Below are positions 24,759 through 33,921 of a DNA stretch of 38,598 nucleotides, piece after piece (position 1 is the stretch's first letter; every line of letters starts with the position of its first letter). The notes under the pieces were generated by a model. The model made no database searches. It was not told where the DNA came from and worked only from the letters and a program-made list of their open reading frames with translations. The stretch spans positions 1 to 38,598 of the forward strand of contig CAJUFV010000248.1 in assembly GCA_910585795.1 (NCBI GenBank), written 5' to 3'. Origin of the DNA: an uncultured Clostridia bacterium. GTDB lineage: Bacteria; Bacillota; Clostridia; UBA1381. Made by a program: the position numbers and the translations under genes.

Positions 24759-26917
24759 TAAAAAATGCCCAATGTATAAGCTCACCTGTTGACATAGGCG
24801 AAGTATGCCCGATATTTTCAAAGGATATAAAGGTCAGTAAGTCAATAAAAAAGGCAGAGTTTACGGTAAGCGCGACAGGCGTTTATGAAGCGAGAATAAA
24901 TAATAAGCGCGTCGGCGATTTTATCCTTGCGCCCGGACTTACAAGCTACAAATCAAGATTGCAGTATCAGACCTATGACGTTACGGATATGCTTGAAAAT
25001 GAAAATACTTTAAGCATATACCTTGGCAAAGGCTGGTACAGAGGAAGAATAAGCGCAAACGATAAGACAATAAACGAAACAGACGGCGCGGTCATTGCAG
25101 AGCTTGTTATAAACTATGACGACGGAAGCAAAGAAAGCATTATAACTGACAATTCGTGGAGCGTCAGCACAAGCCGTATATTATTTTCCGACATTTATGA
25201 CGGAGAAACTTATGACGCTTCGGCAGAAATAAAAGAGATTGGAAACGCGGTAATAAACAACAGTATTTCAAAATCAACGCTTATTCCGCAGGAGGGTGAA
25301 ATCGTAAAAGAGCAGGAGAAAATAAAGCCTGTAAAGATGTTTACAACTCCCAAAGGCGAATGTGTGATTGATTTCGGTCAGAACATCGCAGGATATATAG
25401 CTCTTGACTTGACAGCTAACAAAGGCGATAAAATTGTTATATCACACGCGGAGGTGCTTGACAATGACGGTAATTTTTACAATGCGAATTACCGCAGTGC
25501 TAAGGCAAGGCTTGAATATATCTGTCGCGACGGTCATCAAATTTATAAACCGTATTTTACATACTTTGGATTTCAGTATATACGCCTTGATGAATGTCCG
25601 GAAAATATCAGTCTTGATAATTTTACGGCGATTGCAATATATTCTGATATGAAGCGCACAGGGTATGTCGAAACGGGCAGCAAAAAAGTAAATAAGCTGT
25701 TTGAAAATACACTATGGTCGCAGAGGGATAATTTTATTGATATTCCTACCGACTGCCCTCAGCGTGATGAGCGTATGGGCTGGCTTGGCGATGCTCAGGT
25801 GTTTGCCAAGACTGCAAGCTATAATTACAATACAAAAAAATTCTTTTCTAAATGGCTCGGTGATTTGCGCGCGGAGCAGCGCGAAAACGGCTCCGTGCCC
25901 GATACAGTACCGAATTTTTGGCTTTTAAGCCGTTCAAGCGCGGCTTGGGGCGATGCTATGACGGTTATTCCGTGGCAGATGTACTTAATGTACGGCGACA
26001 AGAAAGACCTTGAGGTTAATTTTGACGCTATGAAACGCTGGGTAGATTTTATGACGAATGACAGTCTTGACAAATATTTGTGGACTTGCGTTGATGATTC
26101 GGATAAAATGTGGCGCAAGCATTACGGTGACTGGCTCGCGCTTGACGCTCCGTCAGGAAGCTATCGAGGCATTACTCCCGATAATTTTATTGCAAGCGCG
26201 TTTTATGCGTACTCAACGGAGCTTCTTGTAAAGGCGGGAAAAGTAATCGGTAAGGATATGTCTGAATATGAGGAATTGCACAAAAAAATTGTTTCAACCT
26301 TTAAAAAGACATTTACCGAGTATTCCACACAGACCGAATGTGTGCTTGCGCTGTATTTTAATCTTACGGATAATAAGGAGAAAGTTGCAAAACAGCTTGA
26401 CGATATGATAGTATCAAACGGAAATAAGCTTAAAACAGGCTTTGTCGGAACTCCGTATTTACTGTATGCGCTAAGTGAAAACGGCTATACAGAAACTGCG
26501 TACAGTCTGCTTTTGCAGGAGGAATATCCGTCGTGGCTCTATGAGGTAAATCACGGCGCAACTACCATATGGGAGCATTGGGACGGAATAAGAGACGATG
26601 GAACGTTTTGGAGTACGGATATGAACTCGTATAATCATTACGCATACGGTTCGGTTGTCGATTGGCTGTATTCCGCTGCGGGAGGAATAAAGCCTGTTGA
26701 TGGAAATGCAGGCTTTAAGGAAGCAGTTATCGCGCCTGTTCCCGATAAACGTCTCGGAAGCATAAATGTTTCGTTTGATACCGCATACGGTACAATAAAA
26801 TCCGCATGGCATTATGAGGGTGATAAGGTGTGCTATGAAATAATAACGCCTGTAAAAACGACGATTATAATAAACGGTGAAAAATATTGCGTTGGAAGCG
26901 GAACATATTCATTTTAA
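24755..26917 (+). CDS. GH78 alpha-L-rhamnosidase, cytoplasmic
   Basis: 720 residues, no signal peptide; releases rhamnose from imported oligosaccharides. N-terminal Bac_rhamnosid_N domain (about 25-160), the concanavalin-like domain (about 195-300), the (alpha/alpha)6 barrel (about 305-630) and a C-terminal beta domain (635-720). Catalytic signature DCPQRDERMGWLGDAQ at 333-348 (D338, E339, D346) and the base Glu in TTIWEHWDG (E607) are all present, unlike the more divergent secreted GH78. The ATG overlaps the GH27 stop codon by four bases and is preceded by GGGAGG, indicating translational coupling. About 27 bp downstream the third AraC-family gene begins. Confidence 0.93.
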   Translation: MIKNAQCISSPVDIGEVCPIFSKDIKVSKSIKKAEFTVSATGVYEARINNKRVGDFILAPGLTSYKSRLQYQTYDVTDMLENENTLSIYLGKGWYRGRISANDKTINETDGAVIAELVINYDDGSKESIITDNSWSVSTSRILFSDIYDGETYDASAEIKEIGNAVINNSISKSTLIPQEGEIVKEQEKIKPVKMFTTPKGECVIDFGQNIAGYIALDLTANKGDKIVISHAEVLDNDGNFYNANYRSAKARLEYICRDGHQIYKPYFTYFGFQYIRLDECPENISLDNFTAIAIYSDMKRTGYVETGSKKVNKLFENTLWSQRDNFIDIPTDCPQRDERMGWLGDAQVFAKTASYNYNTKKFFSKWLGDLRAEQRENGSVPDTVPNFWLLSRSSAAWGDAMTVIPWQMYLMYGDKKDLEVNFDAMKRWVDFMTNDSLDKYLWTCVDDSDKMWRKHYGDWLALDAPSGSYRGITPDNFIASAFYAYSTELLVKAGKVIGKDMSEYEELHKKIVSTFKKTFTEYSTQTECVLALYFNLTDNKEKVAKQLDDMIVSNGNKLKTGFVGTPYLLYALSENGYTETAYSLLLQEEYPSWLYEVNHGATTIWEHWDGIRDDGTFWSTDMNSYNHYAYGSVVDWLYSAAGGIKPVDGNAGFKEAVIAPVPDKRLGSINVSFDTAYGTIKSAWHYEGDKVCYEIITPVKTTIIINGEKYCVGSGTYSF

Positions 26918-26944
26918 ATAATAGAAAAATAAGAGGGTGAGTTT

Positions 26945-27790
26945 GTGAAAAATCCGATATATGCGGGAACGAAAGATTTTGATATAAACGTAGCGGAATT
27001 TAACAAGCCGTTTAGTATGCAGCGTCAGCATTATCATGACACATACGAAATATATCTTATTCTTGAAGGCGAAAAAAATTTATTTCTTGACGATAAAAAA
27101 TATCTGCTCAAAAAAGGCAGTCTTTTTGTGGTTGAGCCGTTTGTGCTGCATATGACGACAAGCACTGACAAGGTTTATAATAAAAGATATATAATGAATG
27201 TATCTTCTGATGTGTTATCGCCTATGCTTACAAAAAGTGAGGTGGAATATCTTTTTAAAAATCTGCCCACCTGTGTGCTTGACTTAAGCGAAGATAAATT
27301 CTGTTTTGCCCTAAATTACTTTGAGGAAATTCACAGATATAAGAATATTAAAAATTCACTCTCAAACAAGCTTATGCGTACGACAATAGCTCACTTTGTT
27401 GATTTTATCAGCCGTGAAGAAAAGAAACAGGCTGCAATAACGCTGAAAAACCCGACAAAAAAATCAGAGGCTCCCGTAATGAAGGCTTTAATGTATATAA
27501 ATATAAATTATACAAAAAATATTTCTTTGGATTTCATAAGCGAGTATGCTAATATGAGCAAATCGAATTTCTGCCTTGCTTTTAAAAAGGCTGTCGGAGA
27601 TACCTTTGTTAATTATCTTAACACTTTGCGTACCGCACAGGTTCACAAACTGCTTTTGACAACCTCGCTTAATCTTACGGAGATTGCTTCACAAACAGGT
27701 TTTTCTTCTGTTGATTATCTCACAAGAACCTTTAAGAAAATTCATGGCATATCGCCGTCACAAATGAGAAAAAACAATAAAATGGTTTAA
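26945..27790 (+). CDS. AraC-family transcriptional regulator (operon-borne)
   Basis: 281 residues, starting at GTG 26945 with AGAGGGTGAG upstream. N-terminal cupin about 15-90 (QRQHYHDTYEIYLILEGE, then a GSLFVVEPFVLH turn), C-terminal double HTH about 180-275 (first near LDFISEYANMSKSNFCLAF, second LTEIASQTGFSSVDYLTRTF, closing GISPSQMR). It is the last gene of the esterase-GH27-GH78 operon and lies upstream of the third operon (28105-36384), so it may relay induction to that operon, giving a regulatory cascade; this is inference from position. Confidence 0.9.
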   Translation: MKNPIYAGTKDFDINVAEFNKPFSMQRQHYHDTYEIYLILEGEKNLFLDDKKYLLKKGSLFVVEPFVLHMTTSTDKVYNKRYIMNVSSDVLSPMLTKSEVEYLFKNLPTCVLDLSEDKFCFALNYFEEIHRYKNIKNSLSNKLMRTTIAHFVDFISREEKKQAAITLKNPTKKSEAPVMKALMYININYTKNISLDFISEYANMSKSNFCLAFKKAVGDTFVNYLNTLRTAQVHKLLLTTSLNLTEIASQTGFSSVDYLTRTFKKIHGISPSQMRKNNKMV

Positions 27791-27809
27791 TATAATAATA
27801 ATTTTTTGA

Positions 27810-27847
27810 ATACTGCTTTGCGTAAATTGCGCAAGGCAGTATTTTTG
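27810..27847 (+). terminator. Strong Rho-independent terminator ending operon 2
   Basis: ATACTGCTTTGCG (27810-27822) pairs with CGCAAGGCAGTAT (27830-27842): 13 bp including one G-U pair, 7-nt loop, then a T run. It lies 20 bp after the AraC stop codon. Confidence 0.9.
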
Positions 27848-27917
27848 TTATATACGGAATTTTTAATAATATTGTTCGTGTTTTTCCGACAGTCAAGAAT
27901 TTAGTTAGTTTGATATG

Positions 27918-27926
27918 TGATATAAT
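27918..27926 (+). promoter_or_regulatory. Extended -10 promoter of operon 3
   Basis: TGATATAAT combines the TGn extension (27918-27920) with a consensus -10 box TATAAT (27921-27926). No good -35 box lies 17 bp upstream (AATTTA), which suits an extended -10 or activator-dependent promoter. The transcript would start near 27933 and read through the gene scar at 27964-28086 into the 1934-residue esterase gene. Confidence 0.55.
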
Positions 27927-27963
27927 ATACATAAATAATAAATATTTCAGAGTAATATTTGGT

Positions 27964-28086
27964 GAAGGAGGACAAAAAATTACAAAGATATGGAATATAA
28001 AGCATTATTATATATGGTCATACTACTACGGACAATCGGGCGCAAATTTTACAATTTCGGATATTGTATATGACACGAACAATTAA
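27964..28086 (+). pseudogene. Scar of a deleted paralogue: ribosome site joined to the last ~35 codons
   Basis: GAAGGAGG (27964-27971) is a strong ribosome site, but the codon at the expected start distance is ATT (27979), not ATG. The frame from there runs 35 codons to TAA 28084-28086, and from 28006 on it encodes YYIWSYYYGQSGANFTISDI. This matches the last strands of the WDF modules in the protein just downstream (YYIWSYYFNTSANQFTISDI near residue 278; YYIYSFYNNLTNCAFTISNI near its C terminus). The simplest reading is an internal deletion that removed nearly all of a multimodular gene and left its leader and tail. A tiny leader peptide started at ATT is the alternative. Confidence 0.7.
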
Positions 28087-28104
28087 AAAGAAAGGAAGAT
28101 AACA

Positions 28105-31100
28105 ATGATTTTAAACAAAATTAAAAAGCTGATGTGCGCAGTTTTGACGGCGGCATTATGTATGTTGGCTATGCCAAACGTATTGGCTGATGAGAATACC
28201 AATACGCGAGAATGTGTAAAAATTACTGCAGATTATGATGACAGCGGCAAGTTATTGAATGTGGATTTTGAAACAATTACTTTTGATAAAATCATTCATA
28301 CAGAAAATACACCGTCTCATAAGGTGTTTTACTGGGAAAGTTTGGACAGTATGAAGCCGATTGAAATAACTATGCCTTCGCCAAGCCCAACTATTTCACC
28401 AATAGCAAGTCCGACAGCGACACCAACAGCAAGTCCCACAGTAACGCCGACAGTCAGTCCGTCGTCCGAACCTGCGTCCGACCATTGGGATTTTACGGCA
28501 TATTCAGGCAACGCGGCGATAGATAATATTACGGAAACCAAAAATGAGCTATATAAATATACCGAAAACAACGATATTTTGGAAATAGGCTTAAACAGCG
28601 GTGACAGCATAACCGAAAACGGAATTGTATGGAGCGAGCCTTCGGGAACAAAGTCGGACAGCACTACTACTGTTTCAAATAACAGGTATATAAAATATAC
28701 TCCATCTGCAGACGGAGTATTGTCTGTTACATATAAAGGCTCTGCAAATGCAAGCAACAAGCATCCGCGTATGTATGTTTCCTGCGGAAACAGCCTTGAC
28801 TGCACAACAAAGGAAGCAAATGCTTCACAGCTTGAAACAAATCAATCATTTGACAATAATTCAACAGATTTCAAAACTGCTGAGTTTAAGCTGTCAAAGG
28901 GTAAAACCTATTATATTTGGAGCTACTATTTTAACACTTCCGCAAATCAGTTTACAATCTCCGACATTGCTTTTAACAAGGCTGAGCAAACTATCAGAAC
29001 AAGAAATATTTACGGAAGCAATATGCTGTTACAGCATAATCAGCCTGTTGTAATCGACGGTAAGGCGGACGCGGTAGATACTGTATCGGTAACGCTTACA
29101 AATGAAACGACAAATAAGATTGTGCAGACAGTGGAGGGAAGCGCAGTCTCTCCCGATAATTCGTGGAATAATAAGGATTGGAGTGTAACGCTTGACGCCG
29201 TTTCAGATTACAGCAGTACATACAAGCTAAGCATTTCTGCACAAGGCGCAGAGCCGATTGAATATACAAATATCATTTTCGGAGATTTGTATTTGTTCAG
29301 CGGTCAGTCAAACATGTGGAAGCAGGTTTCGTACTACAAAAATATTGATAAAGAGTCATATGGAACAGATGCGGTTGCGGCGAACTCAACTGATAAAATC
29401 CGTGTTATGCATACGAAAGGCAGCGGCGATACAGGTACAGCGATTTTACAATATGACGCTCTTAATGCGCAGGCGTGGAGAGATTTTTCAACTTATGATA
29501 ATGTAAGCGACATTTCAGCACCCGCATATACGGCGGCGGTTAAAATGCACAGGGAAACAGGAGTACCCATTGGTCTTATTACAAACGCATATCCGGGTTC
29601 TTATATTTCTTCGTGGTTTGACAGCGCGCTTAAAATAGACGCTTGCAACGAGGGTAGAAATAAAACCTCAAATGAGCGTAATTGGTACTGCGGAAGAATT
29701 TATCCGCTTCGTAATCTTAAACTAAGCGGTATATTCTGGTATCAGGGTTGTGCAGATGCGGTAACAACATATCACGATAATCCATACGAGTATTATTCGG
29801 AGATGATGCATAAGCTCATTGACACTTGGCGCGAATTATTTAATAACGACACTCTTCCGTTCTATTATGTACAGCTTTCGCGCATAGGTTCTACAATAGT
29901 TGACGAGAACAATCCTGATACGGGCGCAGCAGGCAAAATGCCGATTAAGCGCGCTCAGACGGACGTATATCTCAATATGGCGGATAAAACAAATGTCGGA
30001 ATAATCAGCACTCTTGATTTATACGGAAACCATAACGCTGACGGCACGGCAAACTGCCGAAATGACATACATCTCGGACAAAAGCATATTATAGGCGACA
30101 GAATGGCGGCTTATGCCCTAAAGGATATTTACGGAAAGGACGTGCATTCACGAGGTCCTATATATAAATCAAGCAAGGTCAAGGATGGAAAAATAGTTGT
30201 AACATTTGATTGCAGCGGACAGCTTCAAATAATGCCGTCAAGTCAATATACCGATACGACAGGTGAGGCTAGGATTGAAAGCGGTGAAATCAATCCCGAT
30301 ATATTAAACGAATTTGAAATAGCAGACGCAGACGGCGTATGGCATAAGGCAACGGCTGAAATTACATCTGATAATCAGGTAACTGTTTCCTGCGATGAAG
30401 TGACTGCACCTGTAAAGGTGCGTCACTGCGGAACGGACTATCCCGAAAGCCCGAATTTAACGGATGCGTCAGGTCTGCCATCGTATGTATTTGAAAAAAC
30501 GGCTGAAAATTCAGGAGACACAGAGGAAACACCGAGTCCGATACCAACACCGACATCAACACCAACGGTCAGCCCAAGTCCGTTGCCATCTCCGACGGCA
30601 GAGCCAACAGCAAGCCCAACACCCAACATAACAGCAATGTATAAATTTGATTTTGGAAGCAGTACACCGGCTGACGGATATACGGCGGTAACGGCTGATA
30701 TGGTATATGATATGTCAAAGGCTGACGCTTCGGAGGGATACTGCGGATTTTTGGGTACGACCGAAAATTCATATGCAAGCGACGTACTCGGTTACGACTG
30801 CGACAACCGCGCCATAGATGGCTTTTCACTCGTAAAGGGACAGCAGATAATTCTTTCAAGCGGCGGTGAAGCGTCTGATACGGATGCGGACAGCGACTAT
30901 GTAACCGTCCCGTCAAAGGAAAACTATATTCCTGCAACAGCTTCAGACTATGAGGGCAGACTGCCTATACGCTTTTCAATGAAAGCGGACAGAAAATCGT
31001 ATTATACCGTAACCGTAACATTGACAAATTCAAGCGATACGGAGGATGCTTGTGTATCATTATTTAGTGAAAAGCGTCAGATAGTGGCGGAGGATGTTAC

Positions 31101-33909
31101 GATAAAACCAAATAAAAAAATCACATTTAAGTTTAATGTGGACATTGAAGATGTTACATATAAGACATTTTCAGAAGCATTTAAAGATGATATGCTTAAC
31201 ATAAGTGTTTCGGGCAAAAATGCAGCTCTGTCTTCTGTAATAGTGGAAAAGCACGGAAAGACAGAGGGTACAATAAAAGGTGAAACAGTACAAGGCGGTG
31301 TGAACGACGGCGTTACTTTATGGGCGTGTACAGACTCGACAGGCTGCGACTGCCCTGCAACAGTCCCGTTCTTTGCACTTCAAAATTATTCCGGTGTAGG
31401 TCAGGCGCTTATAAAATATATGCCTGAAAATATAGCAGTTTCCAATCAGGGTGAGCGCGGTCTTGCGACAAACGATAATGCGCACTTTGATAAATGTAAT
31501 TTGAAAAAAGGCGATTATCTGTATGTAGAATATGGGCATAATGACAACGGCGCGGACAGCTACAAGAAGAACCTTGAAAAATATTATACACGCGCTCATA
31601 ATTCAGGTGCAAAGCTGATTATAGTAAGTCCCGTAAACAGACATAATAATTATTCAAATGGTAAATGGAACTCTGACTTTACTCCATACATAGAAGCGGC
31701 GGACTCATTTGTTAAAACAAAGATAGACGAAGGAGCAGATGATATTGCGTTTGTGGATATGAATACCTTGTACGTTGATTGGATGAATCGTGAAACGGAA
31801 AGAATTAAAAAGATAAATCCGTATCTTGACGAGCAGGGTGCAATGAGCTTTTATTACAGAAGCGTCAAGGGCAGCAAGGTAGACGGCACGCATATGAACG
31901 ATGCAGGAGCAGACCAAGCGGCATACTATTTCTTTGAGGCTGCTAAAAATATTGTAGCTGCCGCCGACAGTGGTTCGACGGATAGATATATAAAAGCGCA
32001 GGCGGAAATCGTCCGTCCTATTGTGAGTGGAATGAAAACAAAAATCGGAGACAGCGATATGGATAATCTTCCAATGACCGTATCGGACGAAATCATAAAC
32101 GCAGGCAAAGCGCCGAATAGCTATTGGGATACCGTTCCATCAGACGCGCTTGAGTATATAAATAGCGCGGCGGTTGACAGCGTAGGAACGATAACAAACA
32201 AGGACGGTTCTATGACAGTTTCATCTGTCGGTATGCGTATTATGAACAATAATTTGACGTATGCGAAGGCGATTGTAACTGTTAATCATAATGGTGAGAA
32301 AACAAAGTATTTTACCGAATGCAATTATGACTGCACAGGAGATGAAGCAGGAATGGTTAAGGTAAATACAGGCTTTATTACATCAGATAAAGACCATACC
32401 ACTGTTACTGACAGCGACAAAATATCGGAAATTACCGTTCCCGCCGGCGCGGAATGTACGGTACAGATAGTAAGCTGTGATGATAAGTGGGTAGTCGGTG
32501 ATAATCCGACTGTATATTCTGCGGAGTACAGAGTATATCCTGAGCTTGAAACGGTATTTGCTGAAAACGGCGCGTCAACAGATGGCTGGACACGTTCTAC
32601 CGCAGCAAGCGAATGCTCGGAAACAGTAACTGAGGACGCTGACGGTTCAAAGTATATAACAATCTTATCAAATAATGCAGATTCAAGCGGAACAAAGAAA
32701 AACTACGGATTTTATAAGGCACTCGGAAGTGAAATATTATCAGGAAGCTACAGACTGAACTTTAAAACAAGACTTAACACAGGCGTTATACGTTTTGCGC
32801 TTGCAAACAGCGTAGGAAACGGCTCAAATCCATTCCCGAACAAGGTATATGCGCTTTGTATAGACAGCGGAAATATTTTTGTAAATCAGGATAAAAATGT
32901 CTTGCCGATTTGCGTAAAAGATGAAAGCACGGTAAGTAAAATAAATGTCGGACAATGGATAAATATTGACGCAATACTTAACCTTGACGCAGGTACTATA
33001 GCAATATCCGCCGCAGGAAGCGATTATACGGAGTTTGCAATTTCAGATTGGCAGTCAAACGCTCCGACAGCTCTGCCGATTAAGTATTTCGGCGTCGCGG
33101 GAAGCGGTGACGCGACCGCCACGGACGCGGATATAAAGGATATGCGTATTGTTAAAATACCGCGAGGCGAAACAGGAAAAGTAAATGTTTCGGCAAGTGC
33201 GGCAGACGGAAGTCAGGGAACCGTTTTCATTAACGGCGAAAACATACCGACAGTTCAGATTGATATGGGAACGTCAGTTACCTTTAAAGCAACAGCAAAT
33301 AACGGCTTTAAGTTTGTAAATTGGACTGACGAGAGCGGCAGAGAGGTATCGCAGTCGGCGGAATATACAACAAGAGTATTTAAAGATATTAGCCTGACAG
33401 CAAACTTTGAGGAAACCGCATCAGGCGAGGTTGTATGGAATTTCTCAGATTACAGCGAAAATCCAGTGAACGGTACACGCGTAAGCTCAAATCAGGAAAC
33501 AGAAAATGTTGATTATAACGGACTCAAGATACATCTGAATGATAGTGACAGTGTAAGCGGCGACGGTGTTTATTGGAACGCGCCGAGCCATATTACATCG
33601 GCTGTTGTTTCAAACAACAGATACATTACATATACGCCGACAGAAAGCGGAACTATATCAATAACCTTTAAGGGCAGCGCAAAAGAAGGAACAAAGCGCG
33701 TTCCGAGAATGTATATTGTTGATGGTACTGATACTTCCGTAATGAACAAAGCCGGAGTATCGAAGGATGCGAGTGCGGTGGATACAGATACTGTTTTAAC
33801 AACAAATTTGACTGAAGGCAAAACATATTATATATATTCATTTTATAATAATTTGACGAATTGTGCTTTTACAATTTCAAATATTACGTTTACGCCATCG
33901 ACTGAATAA
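28105..33909 (+). CDS. Secreted multimodular double esterase (CE6-like plus CE12-like) for pectin
   Basis: 1934 residues; AGAAAGGAAG precedes the ATG. Signal peptide about 1-28. Order: W-E-S-L-x-S-M-K-P module (36-88), Pro-Ser-Thr linker (91-125), WDF module (128-294), sialate-O-acetylesterase-like SGNH esterase (about 297-800; SGQSNM S402, D654-x-H656), second Pro-Thr linker (810-842), CE12-like beta domain plus SGNH (845-1300; S1078, N1146 in GHNDN, D1260/H1263), beta-rich domains of unknown role (1300-1690), an InlB-type repeat (about 1725-1770) and a C-terminal WDF module (about 1775-1932). In the second esterase the usual Gly of GDS is Thr (CTDST between cysteines), so it may be altered or less active. 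Likely substrates are acetylated pectins, by family and context. First gene of operon 3; the GH28 gene follows after 12 bp. Confidence 0.87.
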   Translation: MILNKIKKLMCAVLTAALCMLAMPNVLADENTNTRECVKITADYDDSGKLLNVDFETITFDKIIHTENTPSHKVFYWESLDSMKPIEITMPSPSPTISPIASPTATPTASPTVTPTVSPSSEPASDHWDFTAYSGNAAIDNITETKNELYKYTENNDILEIGLNSGDSITENGIVWSEPSGTKSDSTTTVSNNRYIKYTPSADGVLSVTYKGSANASNKHPRMYVSCGNSLDCTTKEANASQLETNQSFDNNSTDFKTAEFKLSKGKTYYIWSYYFNTSANQFTISDIAFNKAEQTIRTRNIYGSNMLLQHNQPVVIDGKADAVDTVSVTLTNETTNKIVQTVEGSAVSPDNSWNNKDWSVTLDAVSDYSSTYKLSISAQGAEPIEYTNIIFGDLYLFSGQSNMWKQVSYYKNIDKESYGTDAVAANSTDKIRVMHTKGSGDTGTAILQYDALNAQAWRDFSTYDNVSDISAPAYTAAVKMHRETGVPIGLITNAYPGSYISSWFDSALKIDACNEGRNKTSNERNWYCGRIYPLRNLKLSGIFWYQGCADAVTTYHDNPYEYYSEMMHKLIDTWRELFNNDTLPFYYVQLSRIGSTIVDENNPDTGAAGKMPIKRAQTDVYLNMADKTNVGIISTLDLYGNHNADGTANCRNDIHLGQKHIIGDRMAAYALKDIYGKDVHSRGPIYKSSKVKDGKIVVTFDCSGQLQIMPSSQYTDTTGEARIESGEINPDILNEFEIADADGVWHKATAEITSDNQVTVSCDEVTAPVKVRHCGTDYPESPNLTDASGLPSYVFEKTAENSGDTEETPSPIPTPTSTPTVSPSPLPSPTAEPTASPTPNITAMYKFDFGSSTPADGYTAVTADMVYDMSKADASEGYCGFLGTTENSYASDVLGYDCDNRAIDGFSLVKGQQIILSSGGEASDTDADSDYVTVPSKENYIPATASDYEGRLPIRFSMKADRKSYYTVTVTLTNSSDTEDACVSLFSEKRQIVAEDVTIKPNKKITFKFNVDIEDVTYKTFSEAFKDDMLNISVSGKNAALSSVIVEKHGKTEGTIKGETVQGGVNDGVTLWACTDSTGCDCPATVPFFALQNYSGVGQALIKYMPENIAVSNQGERGLATNDNAHFDKCNLKKGDYLYVEYGHNDNGADSYKKNLEKYYTRAHNSGAKLIIVSPVNRHNNYSNGKWNSDFTPYIEAADSFVKTKIDEGADDIAFVDMNTLYVDWMNRETERIKKINPYLDEQGAMSFYYRSVKGSKVDGTHMNDAGADQAAYYFFEAAKNIVAAADSGSTDRYIKAQAEIVRPIVSGMKTKIGDSDMDNLPMTVSDEIINAGKAPNSYWDTVPSDALEYINSAAVDSVGTITNKDGSMTVSSVGMRIMNNNLTYAKAIVTVNHNGEKTKYFTECNYDCTGDEAGMVKVNTGFITSDKDHTTVTDSDKISEITVPAGAECTVQIVSCDDKWVVGDNPTVYSAEYRVYPELETVFAENGASTDGWTRSTAASECSETVTEDADGSKYITILSNNADSSGTKKNYGFYKALGSEILSGSYRLNFKTRLNTGVIRFALANSVGNGSNPFPNKVYALCIDSGNIFVNQDKNVLPICVKDESTVSKINVGQWINIDAILNLDAGTIAISAAGSDYTEFAISDWQSNAPTALPIKYFGVAGSGDATATDADIKDMRIVKIPRGETGKVNVSASAADGSQGTVFINGENIPTVQIDMGTSVTFKATANNGFKFVNWTDESGREVSQSAEYTTRVFKDISLTANFEETASGEVVWNFSDYSENPVNGTRVSSNQETENVDYNGLKIHLNDSDSVSGDGVYWNAPSHITSAVVSNNRYITYTPTESGTISITFKGSAKEGTKRVPRMYIVDGTDTSVMNKAGVSKDASAVDTDTVLTTNLTEGKTYYIYSFYNNLTNCAFTISNITFTPSTE

Positions 33910-33921
33910 GGAGATATAAAA

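Noticed and set aside
28375..28470. Short tandem repeats resembling a microsatellite or CRISPR-like array (also 30529-30630)
   Set aside because: They encode Pro-Thr-Ser linkers in frame; there are no spacers or conserved repeats, so not a CRISPR.
28105..33909. Sialic-acid metabolism as the role of the sialate-O-acetylesterase-like domains
   Set aside because: That fold is also used by CE6-type plant polysaccharide esterases, and all neighbours are pectin-type enzymes; no sialidase or sialic-acid gene is present.
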